Assembly: GCF_000739735.1 (NCBI RefSeq)
Contig: NZ_BBJF01000008.1
Location: forward strand, 62,001 to 126,000
DNA length: 64,000 nt
Reading direction: 5' to 3'
Origin: Paraburkholderia ginsengisoli NBRC 100965
GTDB lineage: Bacteria; Pseudomonadota; Gammaproteobacteria; Burkholderiales; Burkholderiaceae
In this document: in pieces, positions 17,081-25,394 of the stretch
How the letters are laid out: each line of letters opens with the position of its first letter
Numbering within the stretch: the stretch's first letter is position 1
Position numbers and translations under genes: made by a program
The notes under the pieces: generated by a model
What the model was told of the DNA's origin: nothing
Seen by the model: the letters and a program-made list of their open reading frames with translations, nothing else
Database searches by the model: none

Positions 17081-18693
17081 AGATTCTCCAGGTCCGCACC
17101 AATCCAGCCAGCAACCTTCCCCGCCTTATGCGGGTCCTTTGATTTTGCCAGGCTGCTAGCAATAGGATTGAGTGGCTTGCGAGATTTGCTTGTGCGGGGC
17201 TTTTTCGGCGCATTCGCGGTCGACACTGCCGGGGCTTTTCTCAGAGAGTCCGGCATCTTCTCGCGTTTGGTTCCAAGCTGAGCGGCTCGTTCCTGTGCCT
17301 TCGTTTCCTCGTCCTCGCGTTTCTTCTGCTCGGTAAGCGCATCGTTGGTCGCCACCACTTGCAGCCGACGAGGGGGAAGGAGATGTTCGAAGCGGCGATA
17401 TTCTTCTTCGGAAATCCTTACCTTCGCTGCGTTTCGGCGAAGGACGCTAATTGAGTCTTGGTAGCTCAGCAGTGCCTTGTCAGCACACTTGTCGACAAAC
17501 GCAGTGTCCAGTTCGCCTTTGATGTAGTTGTCCGCCCCGGCTTCATTGCCCGCCATTTGCTCAAACAGCTCCGGGACGAGAGCGTTAAAAAAGTGCAATA
17601 GACCCTGCGTGTGGTGATGCAACGCGAACGGAAGAAACTCGGGCATTTCCAAATTCTGGTGACTTACCCGATAAGCCCACATCATCTCGCAAAGGTCGAC
17701 GAAGTCTTCGTCATACGGCAACGCACGCAATTCGGTCTCGCCCTGCGCTTTCAGCTTTCTTCCTTCCTGCATGTGGGAGACGAGAAGGCTGTCGACCTTG
17801 TTTGTTCCCACAGCAAGAACGGGGATGCCCGTACACTGCATAAACGTCGAGAACAATTGGAGCGTGGCTTCGGTGCGCTCATCCAACGCCTTCAGACGCT
17901 GCAGGTCGTCGATGACGAGCAAGCCAAGAAAATTAGTCGTCGCTGCGCGGTACAACTGAGACATGTAAACCCACAACGGTGACTGTTCGCGCCGCGACAC
18001 GCGCGCATAGTCCGTCCCGAGTGCCACATCGAATTGCTCAAGGACCATTCGAACCATCGCCTTCAAGTCCGTGGCGGCTTCGCACTGAATCGAAATCATG
18101 GGCAGTTGGACGGTTCGGCACCTCTTGCCGGCAATCTGTGTATGGACAAGCGGTTCTATTCCGACGTACGAGGAGATACGCTTGACGAGCGTCGTCTTCC
18201 CCGACCCAGTCGGACCGTGCAGCAAACGTCCCATTGCAGCGCCACCTGACGGGCTCATCGCGGTCAAAAGCTTTACTGCCTTTCCTGAGCGCCACTCCTC
18301 CTCTGTAGCCGTTGCGCAACGATAAATGTGTGCCATTACCTTAGGATTGCTCGGGCTTCGATGTAGATAGCCACGCCGCACCAGCGCCATCGTCGACTGG
18401 AGCTCCCTGCGATGTATGGAAAGTGGGACGAAGACGTCATCAACATCGTGAATCGCTTCGACGCGATGTTCAAGGCTTCGAGAAAAGAACTCGTCCCTGC
18501 GCTGGACAGTGACTGCACGCAAGGCCCTGAAGGCCGCGTCGTCGTCGGGCAATGGGTTCAACGCCTCAACGAACTCGTTCCCCGCCATTCGCCCCACTTC
18601 TGGTCGGTAGGTGGCTGCCTTCCATTTCAACGCCTCCACGTCTCGCGGGAGTTCAAAATCCACGCATTTTTTCGGTTCGATACCGACCGTCAT
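17077..18693 (-). CDS. tnsC: TnsC-like AAA+ ATPase, transposition regulator
   Basis: A 538-residue AAA+ protein linking target selectors to the TnsAB transposase. Walker A is LLHGPTGSGKTTL (~residues 158-170) and Walker B FLGLLVIDDLQRL (~255-267), followed by a sensor-like VLAVGTNK. The basic, Lys/Ala/Pro-rich C-terminus (~470-538) is probably disordered and binds TnsA/TnsB. The ATG at 18693 has GGAGG 5 bases upstream, better than the TTG at 18705. First gene of a leftward operon tnsC-tnsD-tniQ, opposite to tnsAB, whereas Tn7 keeps all tns genes on one strand. Confidence 0.88.
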   Translation of the reverse strand: MTVGIEPKKCVDFELPRDVEALKWKAATYRPEVGRMAGNEFVEALNPLPDDDAAFRALRAVTVQRRDEFFSRSLEHRVEAIHDVDDVFVPLSIHRRELQSTMALVRRGYLHRSPSNPKVMAHIYRCATATEEEWRSGKAVKLLTAMSPSGGAAMGRLLHGPTGSGKTTLVKRISSYVGIEPLVHTQIAGKRCRTVQLPMISIQCEAATDLKAMVRMVLEQFDVALGTDYARVSRREQSPLWVYMSQLYRAATTNFLGLLVIDDLQRLKALDERTEATLQLFSTFMQCTGIPVLAVGTNKVDSLLVSHMQEGRKLKAQGETELRALPYDEDFVDLCEMMWAYRVSHQNLEMPEFLPFALHHHTQGLLHFFNALVPELFEQMAGNEAGADNYIKGELDTAFVDKCADKALLSYQDSISVLRRNAAKVRISEEEYRRFEHLLPPRRLQVVATNDALTEQKKREDEETKAQERAAQLGTKREKMPDSLRKAPAVSTANAPKKPRTSKSRKPLNPIASSLAKSKDPHKAGKVAGWIGADLENL

Positions 18694-19203
18694 ACCGACC
18701 TCCAACTGATGCGGCAGCCCGCCTCCGCAGACGACGCGTCACTAGGAATGGTCGTCGCGCCTGCGCACGACGAGACTCGACCTGCTCCATCGTGGAGCCC
18801 AAGCTGGAGATGTTTTCCCATCAGTTCGTTACCGCCAACGCGCAGGTTTCCCTGCCTGGCGGCATTCCTTTTTTAGATTCAAGTTTTATGGAGAACTGTG
18901 GCTGGGGACAATTGCAGATTGCTCTGCGCATCCTCGCGATTCAGTGAGCAGCCGACTCACTTGACGGGTGGGTCCCGCCGGCAACCACGAAGTCAATAAC
19001 TTCAGATTAAACCTTATCATAAATCGGCTTAGTTTAACAAGTTAAACTAAGCAAGCACCCTTATAATTCTTCACTGAACTATTAAGAACCAATTCTTTTT
19101 AGATAACCGCGAATATTATTCTCCTCACCACTTTGTATCCGCCGTGCGGACGTCAAAGGCGGCTCAAGCGAACAACTTCGCTGCCGATAAACAGATTCGT
19201 ACA
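18694..19203. other. gene-free stretch between tnsC and the next block
   Basis: About 510 bases. The part next to tnsC is GC-rich; from about 19000 the sequence becomes AT-rich and contains a strong palindrome (19027-19052). It should hold the tnsC promoter and, if the element is compact, its other end, but I found no copy of the 10508 or 10638 repeats here. Confidence 0.4.
19027..19052. promoter_or_regulatory. perfect 12-bp palindromic operator candidate
   Basis: GCTTAGTTTAAC, two A residues, then its exact reverse complement. It lies in AT-rich DNA ~150-180 bases upstream of the gene at 19204 and upstream of tnsC on the other side. A perfect palindrome of this length usually binds a dimeric repressor; no T run follows, so it is not a typical terminator. 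Confidence 0.5.
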
Positions 19204-19998
19204 ATGAATCTGAGCGACGAGCATATGCCCGCGAAACTTGAACATGATTTAGCGTATTACTTCGACAAGCAAGGCGTTCGCCAAGAAATCCGCGCTGAAG
19301 ACCTATCCGACGTAACTACGCGTGCCTTGGCGGCGGAGCAGAATCTGACAGACAAGTCCGGGCAAACCGAGCTAAGTCCCAGAGTGCGCAATGGCGCAGT
19401 TCCGCATTTCGTCGCGACCGGTGTTCGAGGAACCAGGAATATCTTTGAGGGGGAGACAGACGATACCCATAATGCGCGAGTCCGGGCGTTGCTTCAGCGG
19501 CTGAAAGGTGCCCGCAAGTGGCAACTTGCACTCGGGGAATCCGTTGCCAAATCGACAGGTGGGTTTGACTGGAAATTGCACGACGCTATCGAGCTAACGG
19601 CCTACGAGTGGGGCAACGAGGTTTATCGCATCGTGACCAAAGATGCGATTATCCGGCACGACCTGTTTGGCCAAGCCCTGAGGCTCGACATGTCGGCTAA
19701 TGAACCATGGGTTGCCATTGAAGTCATTCACACTCACTTCCCGGAGGAAGAGGCGTTCGGTGCAATGCTAGACCTGAGTGAACGAGTGCCGTTCTACGTG
19801 CTATTCGATTTCACTGCTTTGCGAGACAAATTTCTGCGTGTCTTGCCCGAGTCGAACGCAATCATCTATCGCGAGTGGACCTATCTCATTCATGATGGTC
19901 AGGTCTGGAAAGGCACGAAAAAGCAGGATATCAGGACCTCCGCCGCGTTGAAGGTTCACGTTCTGGATATGTTTCGACGTTGGGACGTCAAGTTCTGA
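19204..19998 (+). CDS. unknown protein with possible restriction-like core
   Basis: A 264-residue protein from the ATG at 19204 (MNLSDEHMPAKLEHDLAYYF); an in-frame GTG at 19144 would add 20 residues. Near the middle IIRHDLFGQALRL is followed by EPWVAIEVIHTH, a D...xE-V arrangement like CoiA/PD-(D/E)XK nucleases but with Ile-His where the catalytic Lys is expected. VPFYVLFDFTALRDKF is a later strand-helix. No membrane segment. Convergent with 19988-20284, overlapping by 11 bases. Its placement before an ABC-3C operon makes a defence role plausible, but this is inference. Confidence 0.6.
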   Translation: MNLSDEHMPAKLEHDLAYYFDKQGVRQEIRAEDLSDVTTRALAAEQNLTDKSGQTELSPRVRNGAVPHFVATGVRGTRNIFEGETDDTHNARVRALLQRLKGARKWQLALGESVAKSTGGFDWKLHDAIELTAYEWGNEVYRIVTKDAIIRHDLFGQALRLDMSANEPWVAIEVIHTHFPEEEAFGAMLDLSERVPFYVLFDFTALRDKFLRVLPESNAIIYREWTYLIHDGQVWKGTKKQDIRTSAALKVHVLDMFRRWDVKF

Positions 19999-20284
19999 CC
20001 GAGGCAAGCTCGTCTTGCATGATGCTAAGGCCCCGATGCCACGGGTTGTGATGCTGCCACGGCTCCTCAGCCGTTTCGCCCCAGAGGGTAGCTATGTCAA
20101 GCAGTTCGACCTCCTGGTCACCCCAGTTCGCCATACAGTGTGCAATAGCGCTCGCATCGGCCTGGAGGTCGAGCGCGTTTGCCCTGCACCGCAGCTTCCC
20201 CTCGTAATCCTGCGCCGTGTCGGCTGCGATTCCCCACTGCTTGGCCAATTCAACCTTCTTTCGATAAATGTCGCCGAGCTTCAT
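19988..20284 (-). CDS. small protein of unknown function
   Basis: A 98-residue protein beginning MKLGDIYRKKVELAKQWGIA, with ACGGGGAA upstream of the ATG at 20284. A longer frame to 20683 is open, but the upstream part is not coding-like and overlaps the microprotein gene on the other strand. Helical N-terminus (KVELAKQWGIAADTAQDYE), acidic middle and a WQHHNPWH segment near the end. Unrecognised. Confidence 0.55.
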   Translation of the reverse strand: MKLGDIYRKKVELAKQWGIAADTAQDYEGKLRCRANALDLQADASAIAHCMANWGDQEVELLDIATLWGETAEEPWQHHNPWHRGLSIMQDELASVRT

Positions 20285-20521
20285 TGGATTCCCCGTGATA
20301 AAACTCGTGTAGCAATCGTCACGGGCTCCCGCGAAACATATTGGTCGCCGCCCGAGCAGGGAACTGATGCCGTACGCATGAATCGATTTCTGGAGGAATT
20401 GTGCAAATTCGGGATAACCGGCGAAAAAGGATGCTATCGCACGGACTAATTGCCGCGCCCGGCTTCCGGTCTTACAATCGCGCAACGCTGAATAAGAACG
20501 CATTCGAATTCCGGGGGACTC

Positions 20522-20701
20522 ATGGATTGGTTGAAGTACGTCGTCGCAGCTATCGCGACCATTGCGGCCGGCTGGACGGTCAAGGTAGCCATTTCGAACC
20601 GGTCGTCGCGTTCGCGACGTACAACCATCGTTTCGCAAAAGAACAATCGTGCGGGCGGCGATATCGTCGGCGGTGATATGCACAAGAATAACCGCGAGTA
20701 G
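20522..20701 (+). CDS. 59-residue membrane microprotein with a GGDIVGGD motif
   Basis: A short gene with GGGGGA a few bases before the ATG. The protein starts MDWLKYVVAAIATIAAGW, a single membrane helix with the N-terminus probably outside or anchored, followed by a basic linker (SNRSSRSRRTT) and the motif RAGGDIVGGDMHKNN. The same kind of motif (VGGDLVGRDK) opens the next gene, 5 bases downstream. GGD-x-x-GGD strings occur in conflict-system proteins and may assemble into stacked beta structures. It is likely part of ABC-3C system 2 and could place it at the membrane. Coding is supported by ribosome site, spacing and shared motif. Confidence 0.7.
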   Translation: MDWLKYVVAAIATIAAGWTVKVAISNRSSRSRRTTIVSQKNNRAGGDIVGGDMHKNNRE

Positions 20702-20706
20702 CGTTC

Positions 20707-21285
20707 GTGTTCGCGAGCCAAAGTCATAACGACGTCGGCGGCGACCTGGTCGGCCGCGACAAGGTCGATAACAGCAAAACGACTGTCATCCAGCTCGTCA
20801 CGAATGGCGCGGCCGGTCAGGAACTAGCGGCACTTTATGAAAAGCTTAAGGCCGACGGCGTCGGCGACCCGTCGCACGGCCAGATTTCGGAGAAGCTTGA
20901 GCATTACATGTCCACGACGACGGACGGTGATGTTCGCGGCCTCGAAGCAAAGCTGCGCGACAGCGGAAGGGAAGAACAACTTCGCGCTGCAACGGACCTG
21001 AAGGAACGTGCGTTCAAGTCCATCATGAAGTATCAGACCTCGCGTACGGCGCAGCGGGTCTACACCATTGTTCTGTCTGAGCTGCATGCGGCGTTCACAC
21101 TTACTGTCACGCCCGTTATCCAGCAGGGCGCCGACCGCGTCGCGGTCGACCAGTGTATTAGCGCCATCCTGCAGGCGACAAAGAACATGCTTGGCGAAAA
21201 CGTCCTTGAGTTCGACGTCATGGACCTGCTCGCGCTCCTGTACTACCTAGGTGGCAACTGCCACATTCGGTGGGACAAATGCTGA
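20707..21285 (+). CDS. ABC-3C effector-side component with GGDLVGRD motif (system 2)
   Basis: A 192-residue protein from a GTG start, 5 bases after the microprotein. Residues ~9-19 are VGGDLVGRDKV, matching the microprotein motif. A helical stretch with HGQISEKLEHYMS and LEAKLRDSGREEQL follows, and the last ~110 residues (FKSIMKYQTSRTAQRVYTIV to the end) look like the conserved C-terminal helical domain of ABC-3C effectors. No nuclease or protease motif is present, so the toxic part may be the microprotein or the GGD domain. Overlaps the next gene by 7 bases. Confidence 0.68.
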   Translation: MFASQSHNDVGGDLVGRDKVDNSKTTVIQLVTNGAAGQELAALYEKLKADGVGDPSHGQISEKLEHYMSTTTDGDVRGLEAKLRDSGREEQLRAATDLKERAFKSIMKYQTSRTAQRVYTIVLSELHAAFTLTVTPVIQQGADRVAVDQCISAILQATKNMLGENVLEFDVMDLLALLYYLGGNCHIRWDKC

Positions 21286-21779
21286 TTTATCACCCTGCGT
21301 ACGACGCCTATCACTGCGCCTTCCGTATGTTTGTGATTGCGGAACACGTGCGTGACGCTGAGCTAGATAAAGCTCGTCTGCTGGATTTCTACCTGCTCTT
21401 CCCGGGGATGGTAAGCAAGATTAGGCTTCCCGATACGCTCAAAGCGCTTCGCGCGCAGGCAAAAGCGGCCGCCAATATATACCGCGACCCGGTGAGTGGA
21501 ATTTCCACTTTCCGTGAAATGAGGCACATCCAGGAAGCGGCTCTCAAGTCGGTCGCGGCATCAGGCCTGATTGACATGGAGCGCTTCGGAAGTGGCTTTG
21601 TTACGCGTACCCAGATGCCGGTCCCACCGGCCCTCAAGAACAGGCTCGACGAGTTCGTTTCGGCGAACGGGCCAGTGGTCGAAGGTGTACTCAATGGCCT
21701 GTCCGGGATTCCGTTGCTCGGTCACGACGGACTGAAGCATCGCTCGGAACTTATGGAATATCGGTATGACTTTGCTTGA
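21279..21779 (+). CDS. ABC-3C middle component (system 2)
   Basis: A 166-residue protein beginning MLIYHPAYDAYHCAFRMF, with GGTGGGA 4 bases before the ATG; this start is preferred over GTG at 21270. The pattern 'YDPYHC..R' at the N-terminus, LLDFYLLFPG and a winged-helix-like second half (GLIDMERFGSGFVTRT) match small ABC-3C middle components. It is unlike the middle component of system 1, so the two operons belong to different subtypes. Overlaps the ATPase gene by 14 bases. Confidence 0.7.
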   Translation: MLIYHPAYDAYHCAFRMFVIAEHVRDAELDKARLLDFYLLFPGMVSKIRLPDTLKALRAQAKAAANIYRDPVSGISTFREMRHIQEAALKSVAASGLIDMERFGSGFVTRTQMPVPPALKNRLDEFVSANGPVVEGVLNGLSGIPLLGHDGLKHRSELMEYRYDFA

Positions 21780-23685
21780 GCCCACCCTTCAGGTCAACCG
21801 GCTTGTCGTCTTCCAGGGCGGCCACATCGCATTCGATTGCGCCTTCCATGCGGGCGTGAACGTGATTCGCGGGCGCAACAGCTCGGGCAAGACCACCGTT
21901 ATGGACTTGCTGGCGTTTTCGCTCGGTGCAGAGAATATCCGCTGGAAGCCTGAAGCGCTCCGTTGCACGGCGACCTATGTTGAGGTGCTACTGAATGGCG
22001 CGGTCGCTTGCCTGCGACGCGAAATCGATATCGCGCTTCAACGTCCCATGTCCATTTTCTGGGGTACGTTGGACGAGTCATTGAAAGCCGGCCCGCAGTT
22101 GTGGGAGCTGTACCCGTTCAAACGCAGCGCGCACCGAATCAGCTTCTCGCAAGCGCTCTTCGACGCGCTGAATATGCCGCAGGCACAAGGCGAAGGAGCC
22201 TCAAATCTGACTATGCACCAGTTGCTCCGCGTTCTTTACGCTGACCAACCGTCGGTGCACAGCCCGATTTTCCGACTGGACAATTTTGACAGCCCGTTGA
22301 CCCGCGAGATGGTCGGTGGCTACCTCGGCGGCGTATACGACGACCTTCTTTATGCTGCTCAATTGCGCCTTCGTGAACTGGACGTGCAAATCGGCAAACA
22401 GGAGACCGAGCTTCGAAGCATTTTCAATGTGCTTGGCCGCTCCGAGCAGTCGACCAATCTCGAGTTCCTGGACACGAAGATTGTCGAACTCGAGGCTGCG
22501 CGCAACGCCCTGACCGCGTCGTTGGCAAGACTCAAGGAAGAGCGGACCCTCCCGCGCAAGGAGGCGAACAAGGCACGGGCGTCCGCCGACGACCTGCGGC
22601 AAAAGCTGAACGTTGCCCGACAGCAGGAGTCTGCGTCGAAAGACAAGCTTGCGGCGCTCGACCTTGATATCGCCGATTCGCGCCTATTCGTAAAAGAATT
22701 GGAGTCGCGCCTGCGCAGCCTGGACGAATCCAAGGAGACACGCTCCTATTTCGGCAACATGCAGTTCCGGTTCTGCCCCAGTTGCCTGAGCGAGCTTCCC
22801 GAAGCGCGTGCCGACACCGCCCATTGTCACCTGTGCACCACTCCGCTTGGCGATGGGCGCGGCGATACCCAGTTGCTGCGCATGCGCAACGAGCTAAGCA
22901 TCCAGCTCAAAGAGTCAACCTCCCTCATTGAAAATCGGGTGGAGGAAGCCGAGGCGTTGCGCGTAGACATCCCGCTACTTTCCCAACGGGTACGGGCTCT
23001 GGAGCGCGACTACGCGACAGTGGCCAAGTCGTGGTCCAGCGACGTAGAAGTCGCGGTAGAGGAAGCGGCACGCAAGCTTGGCGCGCTGGATGCGGAAATT
23101 CGGCAATCGTACGAGCAACAGAAGCTGGCTAGCGTCATTACGGACCTGCAAAAGCGCAGGGACAGCCTGACGGCCGAAAGCAAACGGTTGGAAGAAAGTA
23201 TCGTGCGCCTCGAACAGAAGCAGGCGCAGCGCAAGGTCGAAGTTGCGAGCGCGATTGACGCGGCAATGGTCCGGCTATTAAAGCTCGACCTCCCGCTGCA
23301 ACCGGAATTTGTGAAGGCAGAAACAGCGAACTTCGACTTTGTTCATAACGCCGTCTACGTCAACAACTCGCGCAACTTCTCGGAAAGCTCGGCGGTGGTT
23401 CTTCGGCACATTTTCCACCTCGCCTTGCTAACGGCGAGCGTGCAAAAACCGTTCATGCGAGTACCGCGATTCATGATGCTTGACGGCATCGACGACGGCG
23501 GTATGGAAAAGGAGCGCAGCCACCGTCTGCAGGAGATTATTGTCGAGGAGTGCGCGACCTATGAGGTCGACTATCAGGTGATTTTCGCGACGTCGGACAT
23601 CAATGCTGCGCTGGAAGAATCAAACCTGGTCGTGGGCCGCTTCTTCACGCCGGAAGCACGTTCACTTGATGTTCGCGACGCTTGA
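21766..23685 (+). CDS. SMC-like ATPase of an ABC-three-component system (system 2)
   Basis: A 639-residue ATPase with Walker A NVIRGRNSSGKTTV (~residues 33-46). Long coiled coils (~200-330 and ~390-510) flank a zinc hook of two Cys pairs, RFCPSCLSELP and HCHLCTTPLG. The C-terminal head has FMMLDGIDDGG as Walker B and a final FATSDINAALE strand-helix. It shares the GRNSSGK loop with the system 1 ATPase but otherwise differs in length and hook. Expected to form a dimer on DNA and control the effector components encoded just upstream. Confidence 0.78.
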   Translation: MTLLEPTLQVNRLVVFQGGHIAFDCAFHAGVNVIRGRNSSGKTTVMDLLAFSLGAENIRWKPEALRCTATYVEVLLNGAVACLRREIDIALQRPMSIFWGTLDESLKAGPQLWELYPFKRSAHRISFSQALFDALNMPQAQGEGASNLTMHQLLRVLYADQPSVHSPIFRLDNFDSPLTREMVGGYLGGVYDDLLYAAQLRLRELDVQIGKQETELRSIFNVLGRSEQSTNLEFLDTKIVELEAARNALTASLARLKEERTLPRKEANKARASADDLRQKLNVARQQESASKDKLAALDLDIADSRLFVKELESRLRSLDESKETRSYFGNMQFRFCPSCLSELPEARADTAHCHLCTTPLGDGRGDTQLLRMRNELSIQLKESTSLIENRVEEAEALRVDIPLLSQRVRALERDYATVAKSWSSDVEVAVEEAARKLGALDAEIRQSYEQQKLASVITDLQKRRDSLTAESKRLEESIVRLEQKQAQRKVEVASAIDAAMVRLLKLDLPLQPEFVKAETANFDFVHNAVYVNNSRNFSESSAVVLRHIFHLALLTASVQKPFMRVPRFMMLDGIDDGGMEKERSHRLQEIIVEECATYEVDYQVIFATSDINAALEESNLVVGRFFTPEARSLDVRDA

Positions 23686-23817
23686 CTGGCTGACGAACGC
23701 TGTAAGAAAGGCGATGCCGATGAAGCGGCCGCCCCCCGCATGGCACCAACGTACCATCTGGCAACCTTTGGTTGGGGCGGATATCCGCAGCGCGCTGGCG
23801 TCAGCCTCGGACGCGCT

Positions 23818-24294
23818 TCAATACGACAGTCCCTGCTTTGCATTCTTTGCCCGCTCGTGAAAGAACTCGGCAACGGCCGTGACCGGCATCCACGCCCCCT
23901 TGTCCGTCCCGCAGGCGAACTGCGACAGTGCGTCTTCTTTAGAGTCCGGCTCGATTTCGCGGTTTTGCACGATAACGGGGACGTCGGTCGCCTGTTCGGA
24001 CGCGTCGTATTGCGTACTCTGCACGACCTTGAAAGTGTGCTGCCTGCAATCTACGACGTACGCGTCTTTTGTATAGACCGGTGTGCCGGGTTCGATATGC
24101 GCAGGCGCCTGAGCGGACCAGAACTTGACGGTGTCGCCATTCTTAACCAGTTCTTGTTTGTCGGCAAACAGGTAACCGAACTTTCTTGGCGTGTAGGTTG
24201 ACCAGTCGGACGCCAAGGCGTCCGCTGCCTGCGCGAGAAGCGCTACACCGACTGCCGCCAGTGCTATCCGCTTGACTTGAGACGTAATGCGCAT
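23818..24294 (-). CDS. secreted protein, surface-adhesin-E-like
   Basis: A 158-residue protein starting at the Met before RITSQVKRIALAAVGVALL, a signal peptide with likely cleavage after ADALA. The mature part (WSTYTPRKFGYLFADKQELV, DTVKFWSAQ, YVVDCRQHTFKVVQSTQYD) has the beta-rich, K-x-W pattern of the surface-adhesin protein E family, with two Cys (VDCRQ and FACGT) able to form a disulphide. Probably periplasmic. Not obviously linked to the defence genes around it. Confidence 0.6.
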   Translation of the reverse strand: MRITSQVKRIALAAVGVALLAQAADALASDWSTYTPRKFGYLFADKQELVKNGDTVKFWSAQAPAHIEPGTPVYTKDAYVVDCRQHTFKVVQSTQYDASEQATDVPVIVQNREIEPDSKEDALSQFACGTDKGAWMPVTAVAEFFHERAKNAKQGLSY

Positions 24295-24544
24295 TGCAGG
24301 ATGCCTCTGTAAATCTGCATTAACGGCAGCCAAACGCGGACATTTAGGGTCGCAGTACGAGGATTTCTTCCATGCACCGACGTTACAACGCTACGCGCTA
24401 TAAACATATGCCAAGGCATTCGTCGAAAGACATAGATGCGACAACACTTCAGGTTGCTCGCCATGTGCCGATAATTCTCTATGGGTGGAAGCTCCGAGGT
24501 CGGGCGACACCACCAGTTTACAATTCGAAATCCAATGAGGAAAC

Positions 24545-24868
24545 ATGAGCGCATTGAATCGTAGCGCCACAGGGGCGGCCCTGGCACTTTGCCAGGATGC
24601 CTACGGCAACATGATGGGCGGACAGGAAGCCCGTGCATTTGCATATCTCAAGCTCGCGATTTCGGTCTTGACTGCCGCGAATGAGAGTGCAGATTCACGA
24701 GGTGACATTAGGGCCGAGAAGGCGTTAAAAGACGCGATTGACTCTGCCTTAGACGCCGTCGATACACTGGAGCCGCCCTTCGACCCGTCGCTCATGGACG
24801 CCGCGACTGCCAAGTGGGAAAAACTCGGTATCAGTCCGGCGGGTGTGCTTCCGACAGTCACCCTGTAA
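24545..24868 (+). CDS. small helical protein of unknown function
   Basis: A 107-residue protein beginning MSALNRSATGAALALCQDAY, with TGAGGAA before the ATG. It is Ala-rich, acidic and helical (ARAFAYLKLAISVLTAANES, EKALKDAIDSALDAVDTLE). It is followed by a large hairpin and then by a second small acidic helical protein, so the two may form an operon. Confidence 0.55.
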   Translation: MSALNRSATGAALALCQDAYGNMMGGQEARAFAYLKLAISVLTAANESADSRGDIRAEKALKDAIDSALDAVDTLEPPFDPSLMDAATAKWEKLGISPAGVLPTVTL

Positions 24869-24905
24869 TTGGAAACATCTATAACGAATTCATGCTGACA
24901 CGCTT

Positions 24906-24947
24906 CAGGTGCCCCCGTCTCAGCCCATACCCGGACGGGGACACCTG
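24906..24947 (+). terminator. strong hairpin between two small genes
   Basis: CAGGTGCCCCCGTC at 24906-24919 pairs with GACGGGGACACCTG at 24934-24947, 14 bp with one mismatch and a 14-base loop. No T run follows. It may partially terminate transcription, protect the upstream message, or delay expression of the downstream gene. Confidence 0.5.
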
Positions 24948-24971
24948 AACACCAGCACCCAAGGAACAGCA

Positions 24972-25283
24972 ATGTCAGAAATCACATCAGGCAACGACAA
25001 CAGCGAAAGCATGTATCAAAGCGCATTCGCGCAGTACGAGACGCTTTTGAAGAGCGCGTTTGAAAAGGGTAACTTCCGGGCCGTAATGCAAGCGAGCTAC
25101 ACCGTAGCGGAGAAGTACTTCGAGGCCGCTAAAGCCGCAACGGATGAAAATCCCGAAATCGACGAGCAATCGTTGATGGCAACCGCCTCGCGCTATGTGG
25201 CAGAGGAATTCATGCCATCATTGCAAACAGACCTTGACGCCGTCGAGTCGCTTTCGTCGATTCTTGCGAGGGCGAAGGTATAA
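24972..25283 (+). CDS. small acidic helical protein of unknown function
   Basis: A 103-residue protein beginning MSEITSGNDNSESMYQSAFA, with AAGGAACAGC before the ATG. The sequence is helical (AQYETLLKSAFEKGNFRAVM, AEKYFEAAKAATDE), resembling a tetratricopeptide-like helix pair, but too short to assign. Ends in a terminator. Unrecognised; perhaps a partner of the protein encoded at 24545-24868. Confidence 0.55.
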   Translation: MSEITSGNDNSESMYQSAFAQYETLLKSAFEKGNFRAVMQASYTVAEKYFEAAKAATDENPEIDEQSLMATASRYVAEEFMPSLQTDLDAVESLSSILARAKV

Positions 25284-25292
25284 AGGTGAACC

Positions 25293-25315
25293 GTGCGCCG
25301 CATGTTTCGGCGCAC
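25293..25315 (+). terminator. terminator after the small acidic protein gene
   Basis: GTGCGCCG and CGGCGCAC form a perfect 8-bp stem with a 7-base loop, followed by T-rich sequence (TTCTTCATTATTGTTT). Confidence 0.6.
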
Positions 25316-25394
25316 TTCTTCATTATTGTTTCGCGAACTGCGTTGGGCACTAGCACAAGGGGTTCGTGAAACTAACGTTCACCGGGATTCGTCG

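Noticed and set aside
20285..20683. N-terminal extension of the small minus-strand gene
   Set aside because: Not coding-like, and it overlaps the better supported microprotein gene at 20522-20701; the ATG at 20284 has its own ribosome site.
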